From Citrobacter europaeus (GTDB lineage: Bacteria > Pseudomonadota > Gammaproteobacteria > Enterobacterales > Enterobacteriaceae): 64,000 bases of DNA. The translations under genes were made by a program, and so were the position numbers. The notes beneath the pieces were generated by a model. That model was not told the origin of the DNA. It was given only the letters and a program-made list of their open reading frames with translations, and made no database searches. Positions within the stretch are counted from its first letter, which is position 1; every line of letters begins with the position of its first letter. The DNA lies in NCBI GenBank assembly GCA_020099315.1, contig CP083650.1:248001-312000 (forward strand), written 5' to 3'. Shown piece after piece: positions 53,765-63,335 of the stretch.

Positions 53765-55474
53765 TCACGGTTGGCGATCGCGCAAATGTGCGCTGAAGGT
53801 CGCGGCATCCATAAAACCCGTTACCCGGGCATCCGGGTGCTCTTTCCCCTCAGCGTCAAAGAACAAAATAGTCGGCAAACCTAAAACCTGAAGATGTTTC
53901 AGCAGAGCAACATCCTGGGCATTGTTTGCGGTCACATCCGCCTGCAAAAGCACCGTGTCGCCTAGCGCTTGCTGAACCTGCGGATTACTGAACGTATACT
54001 TCTCGAACTCTTTACAGGCCACGCACCAGTCGGCATACAGATCCAACATTACGGGCTTACCTTTGGCTTGTGCCAGTGCCTGATTTAGCGCATCTACCGA
54101 AGCCACCGGCGTGAAGTTAAGGTGTGTCTGGGGTTGAGCATGCGGCGCACCGAACGCCCAGTCCTGCAATGGCCGTACGCTTACCAGCGCTGCAGCTAAC
54201 AGGACAATCTGCACGATGCGCATCCAGGCGTGCTTTGCCTGCAGACTGGTAATGAATGCCCAGCTAAAGAACGCGACGCCCAGCAGTGACCACAGGCGCA
54301 CTCCCCATTCGTCGCCGATGATGCGTTCAAGTAAGAAGACGGGAAGCGCCAGAATGACAAAGCCAAAAGCGGTTTTGACATGCTCCATCCATGGGCCGCT
54401 TTTAGGCAGCAGGCGGTTGCCGAATACGGTAATCAGCATCAGGGGTAATCCCATCCCCAGCGCGTACAGATACAGCGTGCCACCTCCCAGCCACATGTTT
54501 CCGCTCTGAGCGATATACAGCAAAATCGCGCTTAGCGGGGCTGTGGTACAAGGGGAACAGATGAGGCCGGCAATCGCGCCCATTGCAAAGACGCTGCCGG
54601 GGGAGCCGCCTTGCTGGCGGTTGCTCATCAATGTAAGGCGCGTTTGCAGCGATGAAGGGAGCTGCAGCGTGAACAAACCAAACATCGACAACGCGAGCAG
54701 GGTAAAGATGACGGCAAGGCCAATCAGAACGTAAGGATGCTGTAGTGCAGCCTGGAACTGCAATCCGGCGGCCGCAACAACCAGACCCAGTGCGGTATAG
54801 GTGAGCGCCATCCCCTGGACGTAGATAAACGTCAACAGCAGCGCGCGTCCGGTTGATAAGCGTTGTTTGCCTCCCAGCACGATGCCGGAAATCAGCGGAT
54901 ACATCGGCAATACGCAAGGCGTAAACGCGATGCCTATTCCGATCAGCAATGCCCACAGCGCCGAGAAAGGAAGTTGGGCTGCGGGCGGCGTTATCTCTTG
55001 CTGAGCATTGCTGGCAGGCACTGGCCCAGGCGTCGCCTGGATATCGGCAGACACTTCACTTAAGGGCACCGTTTTCGTTTCTGGAGGATAGCAAAAACCG
55101 GCGTCGGCACAGCCCTGATACGTGACAGTTAATGTGGCGCCAGATTTAGCCTGATTGACCGTGACTGGGATGGTCAGCTGTTTACGGTAAATCTCACTTT
55201 TGCCGTAAAACTCATCTTCATGCCAGACGCCAGGCGGCAGTTTTACCTCGGCAATATCGGCCTGAGATGGCGTAATGCTTATCTGTTTGCGATACAGATA
55301 GTAGCCATCTTTAACCTGCCATGTGAGGTTCAGATCGTGTTGGTTTTGCTGGAAATCAAAAATAAACGCCCGATCGGCAGGTACAAACTGCGAGCGGCCA
55401 GGCGCGTCAAATAATCCGGCAAAGGTAGATGTGCTGCACAGCAGCAGGATCAGCGTAAGGATGCGTTGAGCCAT
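53765..55474 (-). CDS. dsbD: thiol:disulfide interchange protein DsbD
   Basis: A 569-residue inner-membrane reductant exporter in three parts. A signal peptide and periplasmic alpha domain carry the Cys pair in CADAGFCYPPETK (about residues 122-128). Eight membrane helices follow, with Cys in FTPCVLPMYPLISG and GLICSPCTTAPLSA. The thioredoxin-like gamma domain has DWCVACKEFEKYTF near residue 482. It moves electrons from cytoplasmic thioredoxin to DsbC, DsbG and CcmG. The start overlaps the cutA end by 25 bases, as in E. coli. Confidence 0.97.
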   Translation of the reverse strand: MAQRILTLILLLCSTSTFAGLFDAPGRSQFVPADRAFIFDFQQNQHDLNLTWQVKDGYYLYRKQISITPSQADIAEVKLPPGVWHEDEFYGKSEIYRKQLTIPVTVNQAKSGATLTVTYQGCADAGFCYPPETKTVPLSEVSADIQATPGPVPASNAQQEITPPAAQLPFSALWALLIGIGIAFTPCVLPMYPLISGIVLGGKQRLSTGRALLLTFIYVQGMALTYTALGLVVAAAGLQFQAALQHPYVLIGLAVIFTLLALSMFGLFTLQLPSSLQTRLTLMSNRQQGGSPGSVFAMGAIAGLICSPCTTAPLSAILLYIAQSGNMWLGGGTLYLYALGMGLPLMLITVFGNRLLPKSGPWMEHVKTAFGFVILALPVFLLERIIGDEWGVRLWSLLGVAFFSWAFITSLQAKHAWMRIVQIVLLAAALVSVRPLQDWAFGAPHAQPQTHLNFTPVASVDALNQALAQAKGKPVMLDLYADWCVACKEFEKYTFSNPQVQQALGDTVLLQADVTANNAQDVALLKHLQVLGLPTILFFDAEGKEHPDARVTGFMDAATFSAHLRDRQP

Positions 55475-55797
55475 GAGCGGTAATCAAAGTCTCCGTGAGT
55501 GACGGGTAAAACCAGAAGTTCAGGCGTTTGATACGGATGATGTGACTTCAGGCAATCGAGAAGGGCTTGCTGGTGTGTAACGGTGGTTTTTAAAATCATC
55601 TGGACTTCATATTCCTGCTCAAGTTTACCTTCCCAATAATAGAGGGAGGTAGCACCAGGCAGTAGCGTCACGCAGGCAGCCAGCTTTTCCGCCAGCACTT
55701 TGGCGGCGAGATCCTGGGCGGTTGCTTCATCCGGTGCGGTACAGAGCACCACAACGGTATCGGGGATGGAAATATCCTGACTCTTAACATCAAGCAT
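55450..55797 (-). CDS. cutA: divalent cation tolerance protein CutA
   Basis: A 115-residue trimeric PII-like protein with LCTAPDEATAQDLAAKVLAE, LYYWEGKLEQEYEVQMILKT and HHPYQTPELLVLPV, the family signatures. It has been linked to copper tolerance; the mechanism is unsettled. The start at 55797 (MLDVKSQD) matches the E. coli start. Co-transcribed with dsbD. Confidence 0.96.
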   Translation of the reverse strand: MLDVKSQDISIPDTVVVLCTAPDEATAQDLAAKVLAEKLAACVTLLPGATSLYYWEGKLEQEYEVQMILKTTVTHQQALLDCLKSHHPYQTPELLVLPVTHGDFDYRSWLNASLR

Positions 55798-55896
55798 AAA
55801 CACCTCGAAAGAACAGAGTAACCAGCTAAAGAGTGGTCACTATACAACGGACGAGGGAAGGATGTTAGCTAAAGCGGGGGTGATGAAGAAGAGGAA

Positions 55897-55922
55897 CTGC
55901 AGGGCGCGAAGGCACCCTGCAG
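55897..55922 (-). terminator. hairpin after dcuA
   Basis: A near-perfect palindrome CTGCAGGG...CCCTGCAG just beyond the dcuA stop on the minus strand, followed by a T/C-rich run (TTCCTCTTCTTC). A weak terminator or 3' stabiliser. Confidence 0.55.
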
Positions 55923-55929
55923 TGAAGTC

Positions 55930-57231
55930 TTACAGCATGAAGCTGCCCAGCAAGAAGCCGAAGCAGACAGCCAGAACCACACCCAGAGTACCTGGGATGA
56001 AGAACGGATGGTTAAAGACGAATTTACCGATGCGGGTTGTACCGGTGTCATCCATCTGAACCGCCGCAACCAGAGTTGGGTAAGTTGGCAGAATGAACAG
56101 GCCAGAAACCGCTGCGAAAGATGCAACAGCAGTCAGAGGGGAAACGTTCAGAGCCAGAGCCATCGGCATCAGTGCTTTAGCGGTTGCAGCCTGAGAGTAC
56201 AACAGCGCAGAAGCAAAGAAGAAGATGACAGCCAGCAGCCACGGATGACCCTGAATTACGCTACCTGCAGTATCTTTGATCCAGTCAATGTTGTGAGATA
56301 CGAAGGTATCACCCAGCCATGCAACACCCAGGATACAAATACAGGCGCTCATACCGGCTTTGAAGGTGCTGGAGTTCAGGATGGAGTCAGTTTCAACGCG
56401 GCAGACGATCGTCGTCAGCGTCGCGACGCTCAGCATGATGATCAGGATTGCGTTGGTGGTGTTCATCAGCGGTTTAGCGACCAGGCCAAGGCTTGGGCTG
56501 TTGATGATGGCGTATACAACGACGCAAACCACGCCCAGCAGGAACAGCCAAACGGAGGTTTTCGCGCCAGCTTTGATTTCAACTTGTCTTTCACCGCGCA
56601 GTTCAACCAGGCCTTCTTCCAGACGCTTACGATAAATCGGGTCGTCAGACAGTTTGGAGTTGAACAGTGCGGTGATCAGGAAGGACATCACCAGAACGGC
56701 CAGCAGGGTGGACGGAATGACCACGGACAGCAGGTGAATATAGCTGATGCCATGACCTTCCATGACGGAAGACATGTAAACCACGGCTGCGGAGATTGGC
56801 GATGCCGTAATCGCAATCTGTGCAGAAACTACTGCGGTGGAGAGCGGACGGCAAGGCTTGATACCTTGTTCCTTCGCGACTTCAGCGATAACCGGCAGAG
56901 TTGCCAGAGAGATGTTGCCGGTACCGGCAAAGATAGTCAGGAAATAGGTCACGATGGGGGCAAGGATCGTGATGTATTTCGGGTTTTTACGCAGCAGCTT
57001 TTCAGTTTGATGAACCAGATAGTCCAGACCACCTGCAATCTGCATAGCAGAGATGGCAGCGATAACCGCCATGATAATGGAAATAACGTCGAACGGAATA
57101 TTACCCGGTTTTACGCCTATAGCGGCAAGAACCAGAACACCCAGCCCACCTGCAAATCCAATACCGATACCCCCAAGTCTGGCACCTAAAAAGATTGCCA
57201 GCAAAACGATGATAAGTTCTAAAACTATCAT
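55930..57231 (-). CDS. dcuA: anaerobic C4-dicarboxylate transporter DcuA
   Basis: A 433-residue polytopic inner-membrane carrier, exact family length. It starts MIVLELIIVLLAIFLGARLG and keeps the Dcu blocks (GTGNISLATLPVIAEVAKEQ, ITASPISAAVVYMSS, FVFNHPFFIPGTLGV). It exchanges aspartate, fumarate, malate and succinate. Directly downstream of aspA, it supplies aspartate or exports succinate for the aspartase reaction. The aspA terminator lies in between. Confidence 0.97.
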   Translation of the reverse strand: MIVLELIIVLLAIFLGARLGGIGIGFAGGLGVLVLAAIGVKPGNIPFDVISIIMAVIAAISAMQIAGGLDYLVHQTEKLLRKNPKYITILAPIVTYFLTIFAGTGNISLATLPVIAEVAKEQGIKPCRPLSTAVVSAQIAITASPISAAVVYMSSVMEGHGISYIHLLSVVIPSTLLAVLVMSFLITALFNSKLSDDPIYRKRLEEGLVELRGERQVEIKAGAKTSVWLFLLGVVCVVVYAIINSPSLGLVAKPLMNTTNAILIIMLSVATLTTIVCRVETDSILNSSTFKAGMSACICILGVAWLGDTFVSHNIDWIKDTAGSVIQGHPWLLAVIFFFASALLYSQAATAKALMPMALALNVSPLTAVASFAAVSGLFILPTYPTLVAAVQMDDTGTTRIGKFVFNHPFFIPGTLGVVLAVCFGFLLGSFML

Positions 57232-57296
57232 ATTAGCCTTCCTTGTTGTTTAACAAGTTGATATTAAATTGTTGTTTTTAAGTAACTTCGAGTAAG

Positions 57297-57325
57297 AAAA
57301 AAGGCACGTCATCATGACGTGCCTT
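57297..57325 (-). terminator. rho-independent terminator of aspA
   Basis: On the minus strand a 12-bp stem AAGGCACGTCAT/ATGACGTGCCTT is followed by a run of T's (complement of the A run at 57297-57302). It lies between aspA and dcuA and should limit read-through into dcuA. Confidence 0.85.
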
Positions 57326-57346
57326 CTCCGGTACTACCCTACACGA

Positions 57347-58783
57347 TTACTGTTCGCTTTCATCAGTATAACGTTTTGCTTTATAAGCAGGGTGCATCAG
57401 GTTCTGTGCAGAGAAGATATCGTCCAGTTCAGACTCGGTCAACAGACCGCGTTCCAGGACAACTTCACGTACGCTCTTACCTGTTTCGGCACAAATTTTA
57501 CCGACGATGTCGCCGTTGTGGTGACCGATGAACGGGTTGAGGTAAGTAACGATGCCGATGGAGTTGAATACAAACGCTTCACAGACTTCTTTGTTAGCAG
57601 TGATACCACTAACGCATTTTTCCAGCAGGTTGTAGCAAGCGTTGCTCAGAATGTGAATGGATTCAAACATTGCCTGGCCAATGACCGGTTCCATTACGTT
57701 CAACTGCAGCTGACCAGCTTCAGATGCCATGGTAACAGTGATGTCGTTACCGATGACTTTAAAGCAAACCTGGTTTACGACTTCCGGAACAACCGGGTTC
57801 ACTTTTGCTGGCATGATAGAGGAACCAGCCTGCAGTTCTGGCAGGTTGATTTCATTCAGGCCGGCACGTGGGCCAGAGGAGAGCAAACGCAGGTCGTTAC
57901 AGATTTTGGACATCTTAACAGCCAGACGTTTCAGCGCGCCGTGCACCATAACGTATGCGCCGCAGTCAGAAGTCGCTTCAATCAGGTCTTCAGCCGGAAC
58001 ACAGGCGAAGCCAGTGACTTCAGCCAGTTTCTGTACAGCCAGCGGAGAGTACTCTTTCGGCGTGTTCAGACCCGTACCGATTGCAGTTGCGCCGAGGTTA
58101 ACTTCCAGCAGCAGCTCAGCGGTACGACTAATGTTTTTCACTTCTTCTTTCAACAGTATGCTGAAAGCATGGAATTCCTGACCGAGGGTCATCGGTACAG
58201 CATCCTGCAGCTGGGTACGGCCCATTTTCAGGATGTCCTGGAATTCAACAGCTTTTTGTTCGAAGCCTTCACGCAGTTGGTTCAGCGCATCGATCAGTTT
58301 GATGATGGAAGCGTATACCGCGATACGGAAGCCAGTAGGGTAAGCGTCGTTGGTAGACTGACATTTGTTAACGTGGTCGTTCGGATTCAGGTACTGATAT
58401 TCACCTTTCTGGTGACCCATCAGTTCCAGACCGATATTGGCCAGCACTTCGTTGGTGTTCATGTTGACGGAGGTACCCGCACCACCCTGGTAAACGTCTA
58501 CCGGGAATTGATCCATGCATTTTCCGTTATTCAGGACTTCATCACACGCCGCGATGATGGCATTTGCCACACTCTTAGGAATGGTTTGCAGCTCTTTGTT
58601 GGCCATTGCCGCTGCCTTTTTAACCATTACCATACCGCGAACAAATTCAGGAATGTCGCTGATTTTGTTGTTGCTAATGTAGAAGTTTTCAATCGCTCTC
58701 AGAGTGTGAACACCGTAGTAAGCGTCCGCTGGAACTTCCCTGGTACCCAACAAGTCTTCTTCGATACGAATGTTGTTTAACAT
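57347..58783 (-). CDS. aspA: aspartate ammonia-lyase (aspartase)
   Basis: A 478-residue enzyme, the same length as E. coli AspA, that interconverts aspartate with fumarate and ammonia. The signature GSSIMPAKVNP with the catalytic Ser loop is near residue 318. Active-site segments TNDAYPTGFR and GRTQLQDAVPMTLGQE are present. The start at 58783 (MLNNIRIEEDLLG) is chosen by family alignment; the upstream in-frame ATG at 58825 would add 14 residues not seen elsewhere. A CRP-like site upstream fits catabolite control. Confidence 0.97.
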   Translation of the reverse strand: MLNNIRIEEDLLGTREVPADAYYGVHTLRAIENFYISNNKISDIPEFVRGMVMVKKAAAMANKELQTIPKSVANAIIAACDEVLNNGKCMDQFPVDVYQGGAGTSVNMNTNEVLANIGLELMGHQKGEYQYLNPNDHVNKCQSTNDAYPTGFRIAVYASIIKLIDALNQLREGFEQKAVEFQDILKMGRTQLQDAVPMTLGQEFHAFSILLKEEVKNISRTAELLLEVNLGATAIGTGLNTPKEYSPLAVQKLAEVTGFACVPAEDLIEATSDCGAYVMVHGALKRLAVKMSKICNDLRLLSSGPRAGLNEINLPELQAGSSIMPAKVNPVVPEVVNQVCFKVIGNDITVTMASEAGQLQLNVMEPVIGQAMFESIHILSNACYNLLEKCVSGITANKEVCEAFVFNSIGIVTYLNPFIGHHNGDIVGKICAETGKSVREVVLERGLLTESELDDIFSAQNLMHPAYKAKRYTDESEQ

Positions 58784-59121
58784 GTGAACCTTCTTTTTCA
58801 AGCTGCCAATGATTTGACTAAACACACAGGATATATGTGATTTCGATTGTTTCTCGACCGACGATTATCCCCTGCATCGGTCTGATACCCGAGATCATAT
58901 GCTGGTTAAGGATTTCTACCGTAATCTGGATCACTTAAAGCGTGGAATTTACCCCTTATTTATTATTCTGTGAAATGGATCACCCCTTTGTGATTAACCC
59001 CAAATATTAGTGTACAAGCCACTTGAAATTTTGCTAACCACCACAATATCGAATCGATGCGATTAACATAATTTTTCGAACAGAAGTTGAACAAAACGGC
59101 TGTTATTAACAGGAGATCCCT
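58784..59121. other. aspA-fxsA divergent control region
   Basis: About 340 bases holding the promoters of aspA (minus) and fxsA (plus). It contains the CRP-like site at 58969-58984. I see no additional gene. Confidence 0.6.
58969..58984 (-). promoter_or_regulatory. CRP-like binding site upstream of aspA
   Basis: TGTGA-AATGGA-TCACC is a one-mismatch match to the TGTGA-N6-TCACA consensus. It lies about 185 bases upstream of the aspA start codon. CRP activation of aspA is known in E. coli; use of this exact site is inferred. Confidence 0.65.
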
Positions 59122-59601
59122 TTGCGCTGGATACCATTGCTTGCCATTTTTCTCTATGTTTACATAGAGATATCTATTTTTATTCAGGTTGCCCATGTGA
59201 TGGGCGTCCTGATGACGCTGATTTTGGTTATTTTTACGTCGGTTATCGGTATGTCTCTGGTTCGTAATCAGGGATTTAAGAACTTTTTACTGATGCAACA
59301 AAAAATGGCGGCTGGTGAAAGTCCGGCTGCAGAAATGATCAAAAGCGTATCGCTGATTATTGCCGGCCTGCTGTTGGTGCTGCCTGGTTTTTTCACCGAT
59401 TTTCTCGGTCTTCTTCTTTTATTACCACCAGTACAAAAACATCTGACGATGAAACTGCTGCCGCATTTGCGTTTTTCGCGTATGCCGGGCGGGGGGTTTA
59501 GCGCCGGAACCGGCGGCGGTGAGACCTTTGATGGCGAATTTCAGCGCAAGGATGACGATCGTAACCGTCTTGATCATAAAGATGACGATCGCCGTGACTG
59601 A
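59122..59601 (+). CDS. fxsA: FxsA membrane protein
   Basis: A 159-residue membrane protein with two or more helices (IPLLAIFLYVYIEISIFIQ, LMTLILVIFTSVIGMSL, IAGLLLVLPGFFTDFLGLLL) and a charged cytoplasmic tail. In E. coli it weakens F-plasmid exclusion of phage T7. The start is TTG at 59122, set by AGGAGAT 5 bases upstream and by agreement with the family start MRW. Confidence 0.95.
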   Translation: MRWIPLLAIFLYVYIEISIFIQVAHVMGVLMTLILVIFTSVIGMSLVRNQGFKNFLLMQQKMAAGESPAAEMIKSVSLIIAGLLLVLPGFFTDFLGLLLLLPPVQKHLTMKLLPHLRFSRMPGGGFSAGTGGGETFDGEFQRKDDDRNRLDHKDDDRRD

Positions 59602-59622
59602 CCCTGTAAGCCTGGCCAGTAT

Positions 59623-59705
59623 GTAGGCCGGATAAGCGTTAGCGCCATCCGGCAAAAGTGTTTATATGCCGGATGATGGCGTCAACGTTGCCTTATCCGG
59701 CCTGC
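59623..59705. repeat. paired REP elements (BIME)
   Basis: Two inverted REP units: GTAGGCCGGATAAGCG...CATCCGGCA (59623-59654) and TGCCGGATGATGGCG...CTTATCCGGCCTGC (59667-59705). The second unit runs into the 3' end of yjeH and encodes its last residues. Such pairs sit between convergent genes and bind gyrase or stabilise 3' ends. Confidence 0.9.
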
Positions 59706-60927
59706 GGGGTAAAAACAGCCACAGCCCTGCCAGCATAATCAGCGCGTACAGGCTCTTCCAGCCAACCATCGCCAGCAGCAACAGACACAGCAGACCGCCA
59801 ATGACCGCCAGCGCGCGATAATGCCCTTTCAGTAATCGACATCCCGCCAGCATGCACAGCAAATAAATCATAATAAAGATGCCGTTGGCATAGACGATTA
59901 ACGCATCGAGATTGATTTGCAGCATATAGATGCACAAGGTGCTGACTACGCAGCAGCCCAGTACGGCATTTAGCGCATTGCGCGGAAGGTGGCGGGGAGA
60001 CAGACGAGCCAGATAACTCTCCGGCTTATATTGCGCCTGCGACCAGACCAGCCGGGCGAAACTTTGAATATAAATGTTGAGGCTGGCAAAACAGGCCAGA
60101 TAACCAATGATGCAGGCCACCCACAGTGCCTGTACGCCAAACAGCTGCACGACGATTTCAGGCAATGATGCCGCTGCCGCCATTTGCTCACCGTAAGCGC
60201 CAAAATGAAGCACCACGACGGTACATGCCCAATAAACAGACCCCGCCAGCAGCAGGCCGATCATCAGCGCGCGTGGGAAGTCTCGCTCCGGATTTTTGAA
60301 TTCAGACGCCAGATGGGCAAACGCTTCAAGGCCGACAAAACACCAAAACATCACCGACAACGCGGCGAACAGACCGGGAAGCTCAATATCGGTAATCGCA
60401 GGGAAGGGGATTTCGCCAGGCTTCAGATCGCCCGCCCACCAGATAGCGACAATGAGGGCAACAATCAGTCCGGCAATGACCGTTTGCAGATTCGCGCTGG
60501 AGCTTGCGCCGCGGGAGCCGATATACCAAACCAGTCCCAGCGTACCGAGCTCTGCCAGCAGCAGTTGCTCGTCATGCCAGCCAAACATCGCCTGACCGAA
60601 TCCGGCGGCGATATGTAATGCCGCAGGCAAGCCGACGGGAATCACCGACAAAAACAGCCATCCGGTGACGCGCTCCAGCCGTGAACCAAAGGCCATGCCG
60701 ACAAAATGCGCCACGCCGCCCGCGCTGGGAAAATGGCGACCCAGTATGGCAAAGACGATCGCCACGGGAAAAACTAAAACAATCAGCACCGGCCAGGCCC
60801 ACAAACTGTTGTTGCCGGCCACGAGCGCAGCCAGCGCAGGGACGGCGAAAACGCCTGTACCTAACAATGATGTCGACAACAGGCCAACGCCCTGAGCCAG
60901 TCCCAGCTCTTGTTTCAGTCCGCTCAT
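59662..60927 (-). CDS. yjeH: YjeH amino-acid exporter (APC superfamily)
   Basis: A 421-residue inner-membrane carrier with about 12 helices. It starts MSGLKQELGLAQGVGLLSTS and has the APC glycine-rich helix LLGTGVFAVPALAALVAG and the FWCFVGLEAFAHLASEFKNP segment. In E. coli it exports methionine and branched-chain amino acids. The last about 14 residues (RRPDKATLTPSSGI) are translated REP sequence, so the natural C-terminus has been replaced or extended by the repeat. Confidence 0.93.
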   Translation of the reverse strand: MSGLKQELGLAQGVGLLSTSLLGTGVFAVPALAALVAGNNSLWAWPVLIVLVFPVAIVFAILGRHFPSAGGVAHFVGMAFGSRLERVTGWLFLSVIPVGLPAALHIAAGFGQAMFGWHDEQLLLAELGTLGLVWYIGSRGASSSANLQTVIAGLIVALIVAIWWAGDLKPGEIPFPAITDIELPGLFAALSVMFWCFVGLEAFAHLASEFKNPERDFPRALMIGLLLAGSVYWACTVVVLHFGAYGEQMAAAASLPEIVVQLFGVQALWVACIIGYLACFASLNIYIQSFARLVWSQAQYKPESYLARLSPRHLPRNALNAVLGCCVVSTLCIYMLQINLDALIVYANGIFIMIYLLCMLAGCRLLKGHYRALAVIGGLLCLLLLAMVGWKSLYALIMLAGLWLFLPRRPDKATLTPSSGI

Positions 60928-61089
60928 AAGTTGTTATCCGGTTATGCCCAATGACGGGCTACAGCGCAGATTTTTGATGGTATCACAATCGAATTTGCTT
61001 ATGACGACGCGACTGAAATCGTTATGAAATGTGAGGCGCGTCGGCGTTTTGACGGGATTTTCTGCTGATAAAAAATTTTTTTCGCTTGC

Positions 61090-61123
61090 CCCCTTGAAGG
61101 GACAAAACCCCATCCCCATCTCT
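61090..61123 (+). promoter_or_regulatory. sigma-32 heat-shock promoter of groSL
   Basis: CCCCTTGAA (-35, 61090-61098) and CCCCATCTCT (-10, 61114-61123) with a 15-base spacer match the E. coli groE heat-shock promoter closely. It lies about 80 bases upstream of groS. Confidence 0.92.
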
Positions 61124-61201
61124 CTGGTCACTAGCCGGGAAACCGTTTACGGGCCGGCGTCACCCATAACTGATAAAGACTTTCTCAAAGGAGAGCTATC
61201 A

Positions 61202-61495
61202 ATGAGTATTCGTCCGTTACATGATCGTGTGATCGTCAAACGTAAAGAAGTTGAATCAAAATCTGCTGGCGGCATCGTACTGACCGGTTCTGCAGCAGGT
61301 AAATCAACTCGTGGCGAAATCATCGCTGTCGGTAAGGGTCGCATCCTGGACAACGGTACCGTACAGCCGCTGGACGTGAAAGTCGGCGATATCGTTATTT
61401 TCAACGATGGCTACGGTGTTAAATCTGAGAAGATCGACAATGAAGAAGTGTTGATCATGTCTGAAAGCGACATCCTGGCAATTGTTGAAGCCTAA
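61202..61495 (+). CDS. groS: co-chaperonin GroES
   Basis: A 97-residue GroES, the heptameric lid of the GroEL chamber. MSIRPLHDRVIVKRKEVESK opens it, and the mobile loop GGIVLTGSAAGKSTRGEI (about 22-38) carries the GroEL-binding IVL. AAGGAGAG precedes the ATG. Heat-shock controlled and co-transcribed with groL 43 bases downstream. Confidence 0.98.
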   Translation: MSIRPLHDRVIVKRKEVESKSAGGIVLTGSAAGKSTRGEIIAVGKGRILDNGTVQPLDVKVGDIVIFNDGYGVKSEKIDNEEVLIMSESDILAIVEA

Positions 61496-61538
61496 TCCGC
61501 GAACGACACTGAACATACGAATTTAAGGGAAAGAGAAA

Positions 61539-63185
61539 ATGGCAGCTAAAGACGTAAAATTCGGTAACGACGCTCGTGTGAAAATGCTGCGCGGCGTAAA
61601 CGTACTGGCAGATGCAGTGAAAGTTACCCTCGGTCCAAAAGGCCGTAACGTAGTTCTGGATAAATCTTTCGGTGCACCGACCATCACTAAAGATGGTGTT
61701 TCCGTAGCACGTGAAATCGAACTGGAAGACAAGTTCGAAAACATGGGTGCGCAGATGGTGAAAGAAGTTGCCTCTAAAGCGAACGACGCTGCAGGCGACG
61801 GTACCACCACTGCAACCGTACTGGCTCAGTCCATCATCACTGAAGGTCTGAAAGCCGTTGCTGCGGGCATGAACCCGATGGATCTGAAACGTGGTATCGA
61901 CAAAGCTGTCGCTGCTGCTGTTGAAGAACTGAAAGCGCTGTCCGTACCGTGCTCCGACTCTAAAGCTATTGCTCAGGTTGGTACCATCTCCGCTAACTCC
62001 GACGAAACCGTAGGTAAACTGATCGCTGAAGCGATGGACAAAGTCGGTAAAGAAGGCGTGATCACCGTTGAAGACGGTACCGGTCTGCAGGACGAACTGG
62101 ACGTGGTTGAAGGTATGCAATTCGACCGTGGCTACCTGTCTCCTTACTTCATCAACAAGCCGGAAACTGGCGCAGTAGAACTGGAAAGCCCGTTCATTCT
62201 GCTGGCTGACAAGAAAATCTCCAACATCCGTGAAATGCTGCCGGTTCTGGAAGCTGTAGCGAAAGCAGGTAAACCGCTGCTGATCATCGCTGAAGATGTT
62301 GAAGGCGAAGCGCTGGCAACTCTGGTTGTTAACACCATGCGCGGTATCGTGAAAGTGGCTGCGGTTAAAGCACCTGGCTTCGGCGACCGTCGTAAAGCAA
62401 TGCTGCAGGATATCGCTACTCTGACCGGTGGTACCGTTATCTCTGAAGAGATCGGTATGGAGCTGGAAAAAGCAACTCTGGAAGATCTGGGCCAGGCGAA
62501 ACGCGTTGTTATCAACAAAGACACCACCACCATCATCGATGGCGTGGGCGACGAAGCTGCAATCCAGGGTCGTGTGACTCAGATTCGTCAGCAGATCGAA
62601 GAAGCAACTTCCGACTACGACCGTGAAAAACTGCAGGAGCGCGTAGCGAAACTGGCAGGCGGCGTGGCAGTTATCAAAGTTGGTGCTGCAACTGAAGTTG
62701 AAATGAAAGAGAAAAAAGCCCGCGTTGAAGATGCCCTGCACGCGACCCGTGCTGCGGTAGAAGAAGGCGTGGTTGCTGGTGGCGGTGTTGCGCTGATTCG
62801 CGTCGCGTCTAAAATTGCCGGCCTGAAAGGTCAGAACGAAGACCAGAACGTGGGTATCAAAGTTGCGCTGCGCGCAATGGAATCTCCGCTGCGTCAAATC
62901 GTGCTGAACTGCGGCGAAGAGCCGTCTGTAGTAGCTAACACCGTGAAAGCCGGTGACGGTAACTACGGTTACAACGCTGCAACTGAAGAATACGGCAACA
63001 TGATCGACATGGGTATTCTGGATCCAACCAAAGTAACTCGTTCTGCTCTGCAGTACGCGGCTTCTGTTGCGGGTCTGATGATCACCACCGAGTGCATGGT
63101 TACCGACCTGCCGAAAGGCGATGCGCCTGACTTAGGTGCTGCTGGTGGTATGGGCGGCATGGGTGGAATGGGCGGCATGATGTAA
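61539..63185 (+). CDS. groL: chaperonin GroEL
   Basis: A 548-residue subunit of the 14-mer folding chamber, full length and nearly identical to enterobacterial GroEL. Key parts: KFGNDARVKMLRGVNVLADA, ATP site DGTTTATVLAQSI (Asp87-containing), apical domain about 190-375, and the GGM-rich tail MGGMGGMGGMM. Codon choice is that of a highly expressed gene. A terminator follows at 63336-63370. Confidence 0.99.
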   Translation: MAAKDVKFGNDARVKMLRGVNVLADAVKVTLGPKGRNVVLDKSFGAPTITKDGVSVAREIELEDKFENMGAQMVKEVASKANDAAGDGTTTATVLAQSIITEGLKAVAAGMNPMDLKRGIDKAVAAAVEELKALSVPCSDSKAIAQVGTISANSDETVGKLIAEAMDKVGKEGVITVEDGTGLQDELDVVEGMQFDRGYLSPYFINKPETGAVELESPFILLADKKISNIREMLPVLEAVAKAGKPLLIIAEDVEGEALATLVVNTMRGIVKVAAVKAPGFGDRRKAMLQDIATLTGGTVISEEIGMELEKATLEDLGQAKRVVINKDTTTIIDGVGDEAAIQGRVTQIRQQIEEATSDYDREKLQERVAKLAGGVAVIKVGAATEVEMKEKKARVEDALHATRAAVEEGVVAGGGVALIRVASKIAGLKGQNEDQNVGIKVALRAMESPLRQIVLNCGEEPSVVANTVKAGDGNYGYNAATEEYGNMIDMGILDPTKVTRSALQYAASVAGLMITTECMVTDLPKGDAPDLGAAGGMGGMGGMGGMM

Positions 63186-63192
63186 TTTAATC

Positions 63193-63306
63193 TTCATACT
63201 TCAAGCCGCAGGTTCGTTGGCTGCGTTCGTTCACCCCAGTCACTTACTCATGTAAGCTCCTGGGGATTCATGAACTTGCCGCCTGCCTGCAACTTGAATT
63301 ATTTGA
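63193..63306. repeat. enterobacterial intergenic repeat, copy 1
   Basis: An about 114-base imperfect palindrome: ends ACTTCAAGCCGCAGG and CCTGCAACTTGAAT are partly complementary, and the centre holds CCCCAGTCACTTAC...GTAAGCTCCTGGGG. A second copy follows yjeI. It belongs to a repeat family common between genes of Klebsiella, Enterobacter and relatives. Confidence 0.8.
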
Positions 63307-63335
63307 TTAAATACGTATCTCGCGAAAAATGAGAA

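Noticed and set aside
56008..57189. A 393-codon open frame opposite dcuA
   Set aside because: Antisense shadow; the product is low-complexity Asn/Gln-rich and dcuA is certain on the other strand.
57314..58780. A 488-codon open frame on the plus strand across aspA
   Set aside because: It is the antisense shadow of aspA, whose minus-strand product is unmistakable.
61455..62897. A 480-codon open frame opposite groL
   Set aside because: Antisense shadow of groL caused by its restricted codon use; well known for highly expressed genes.
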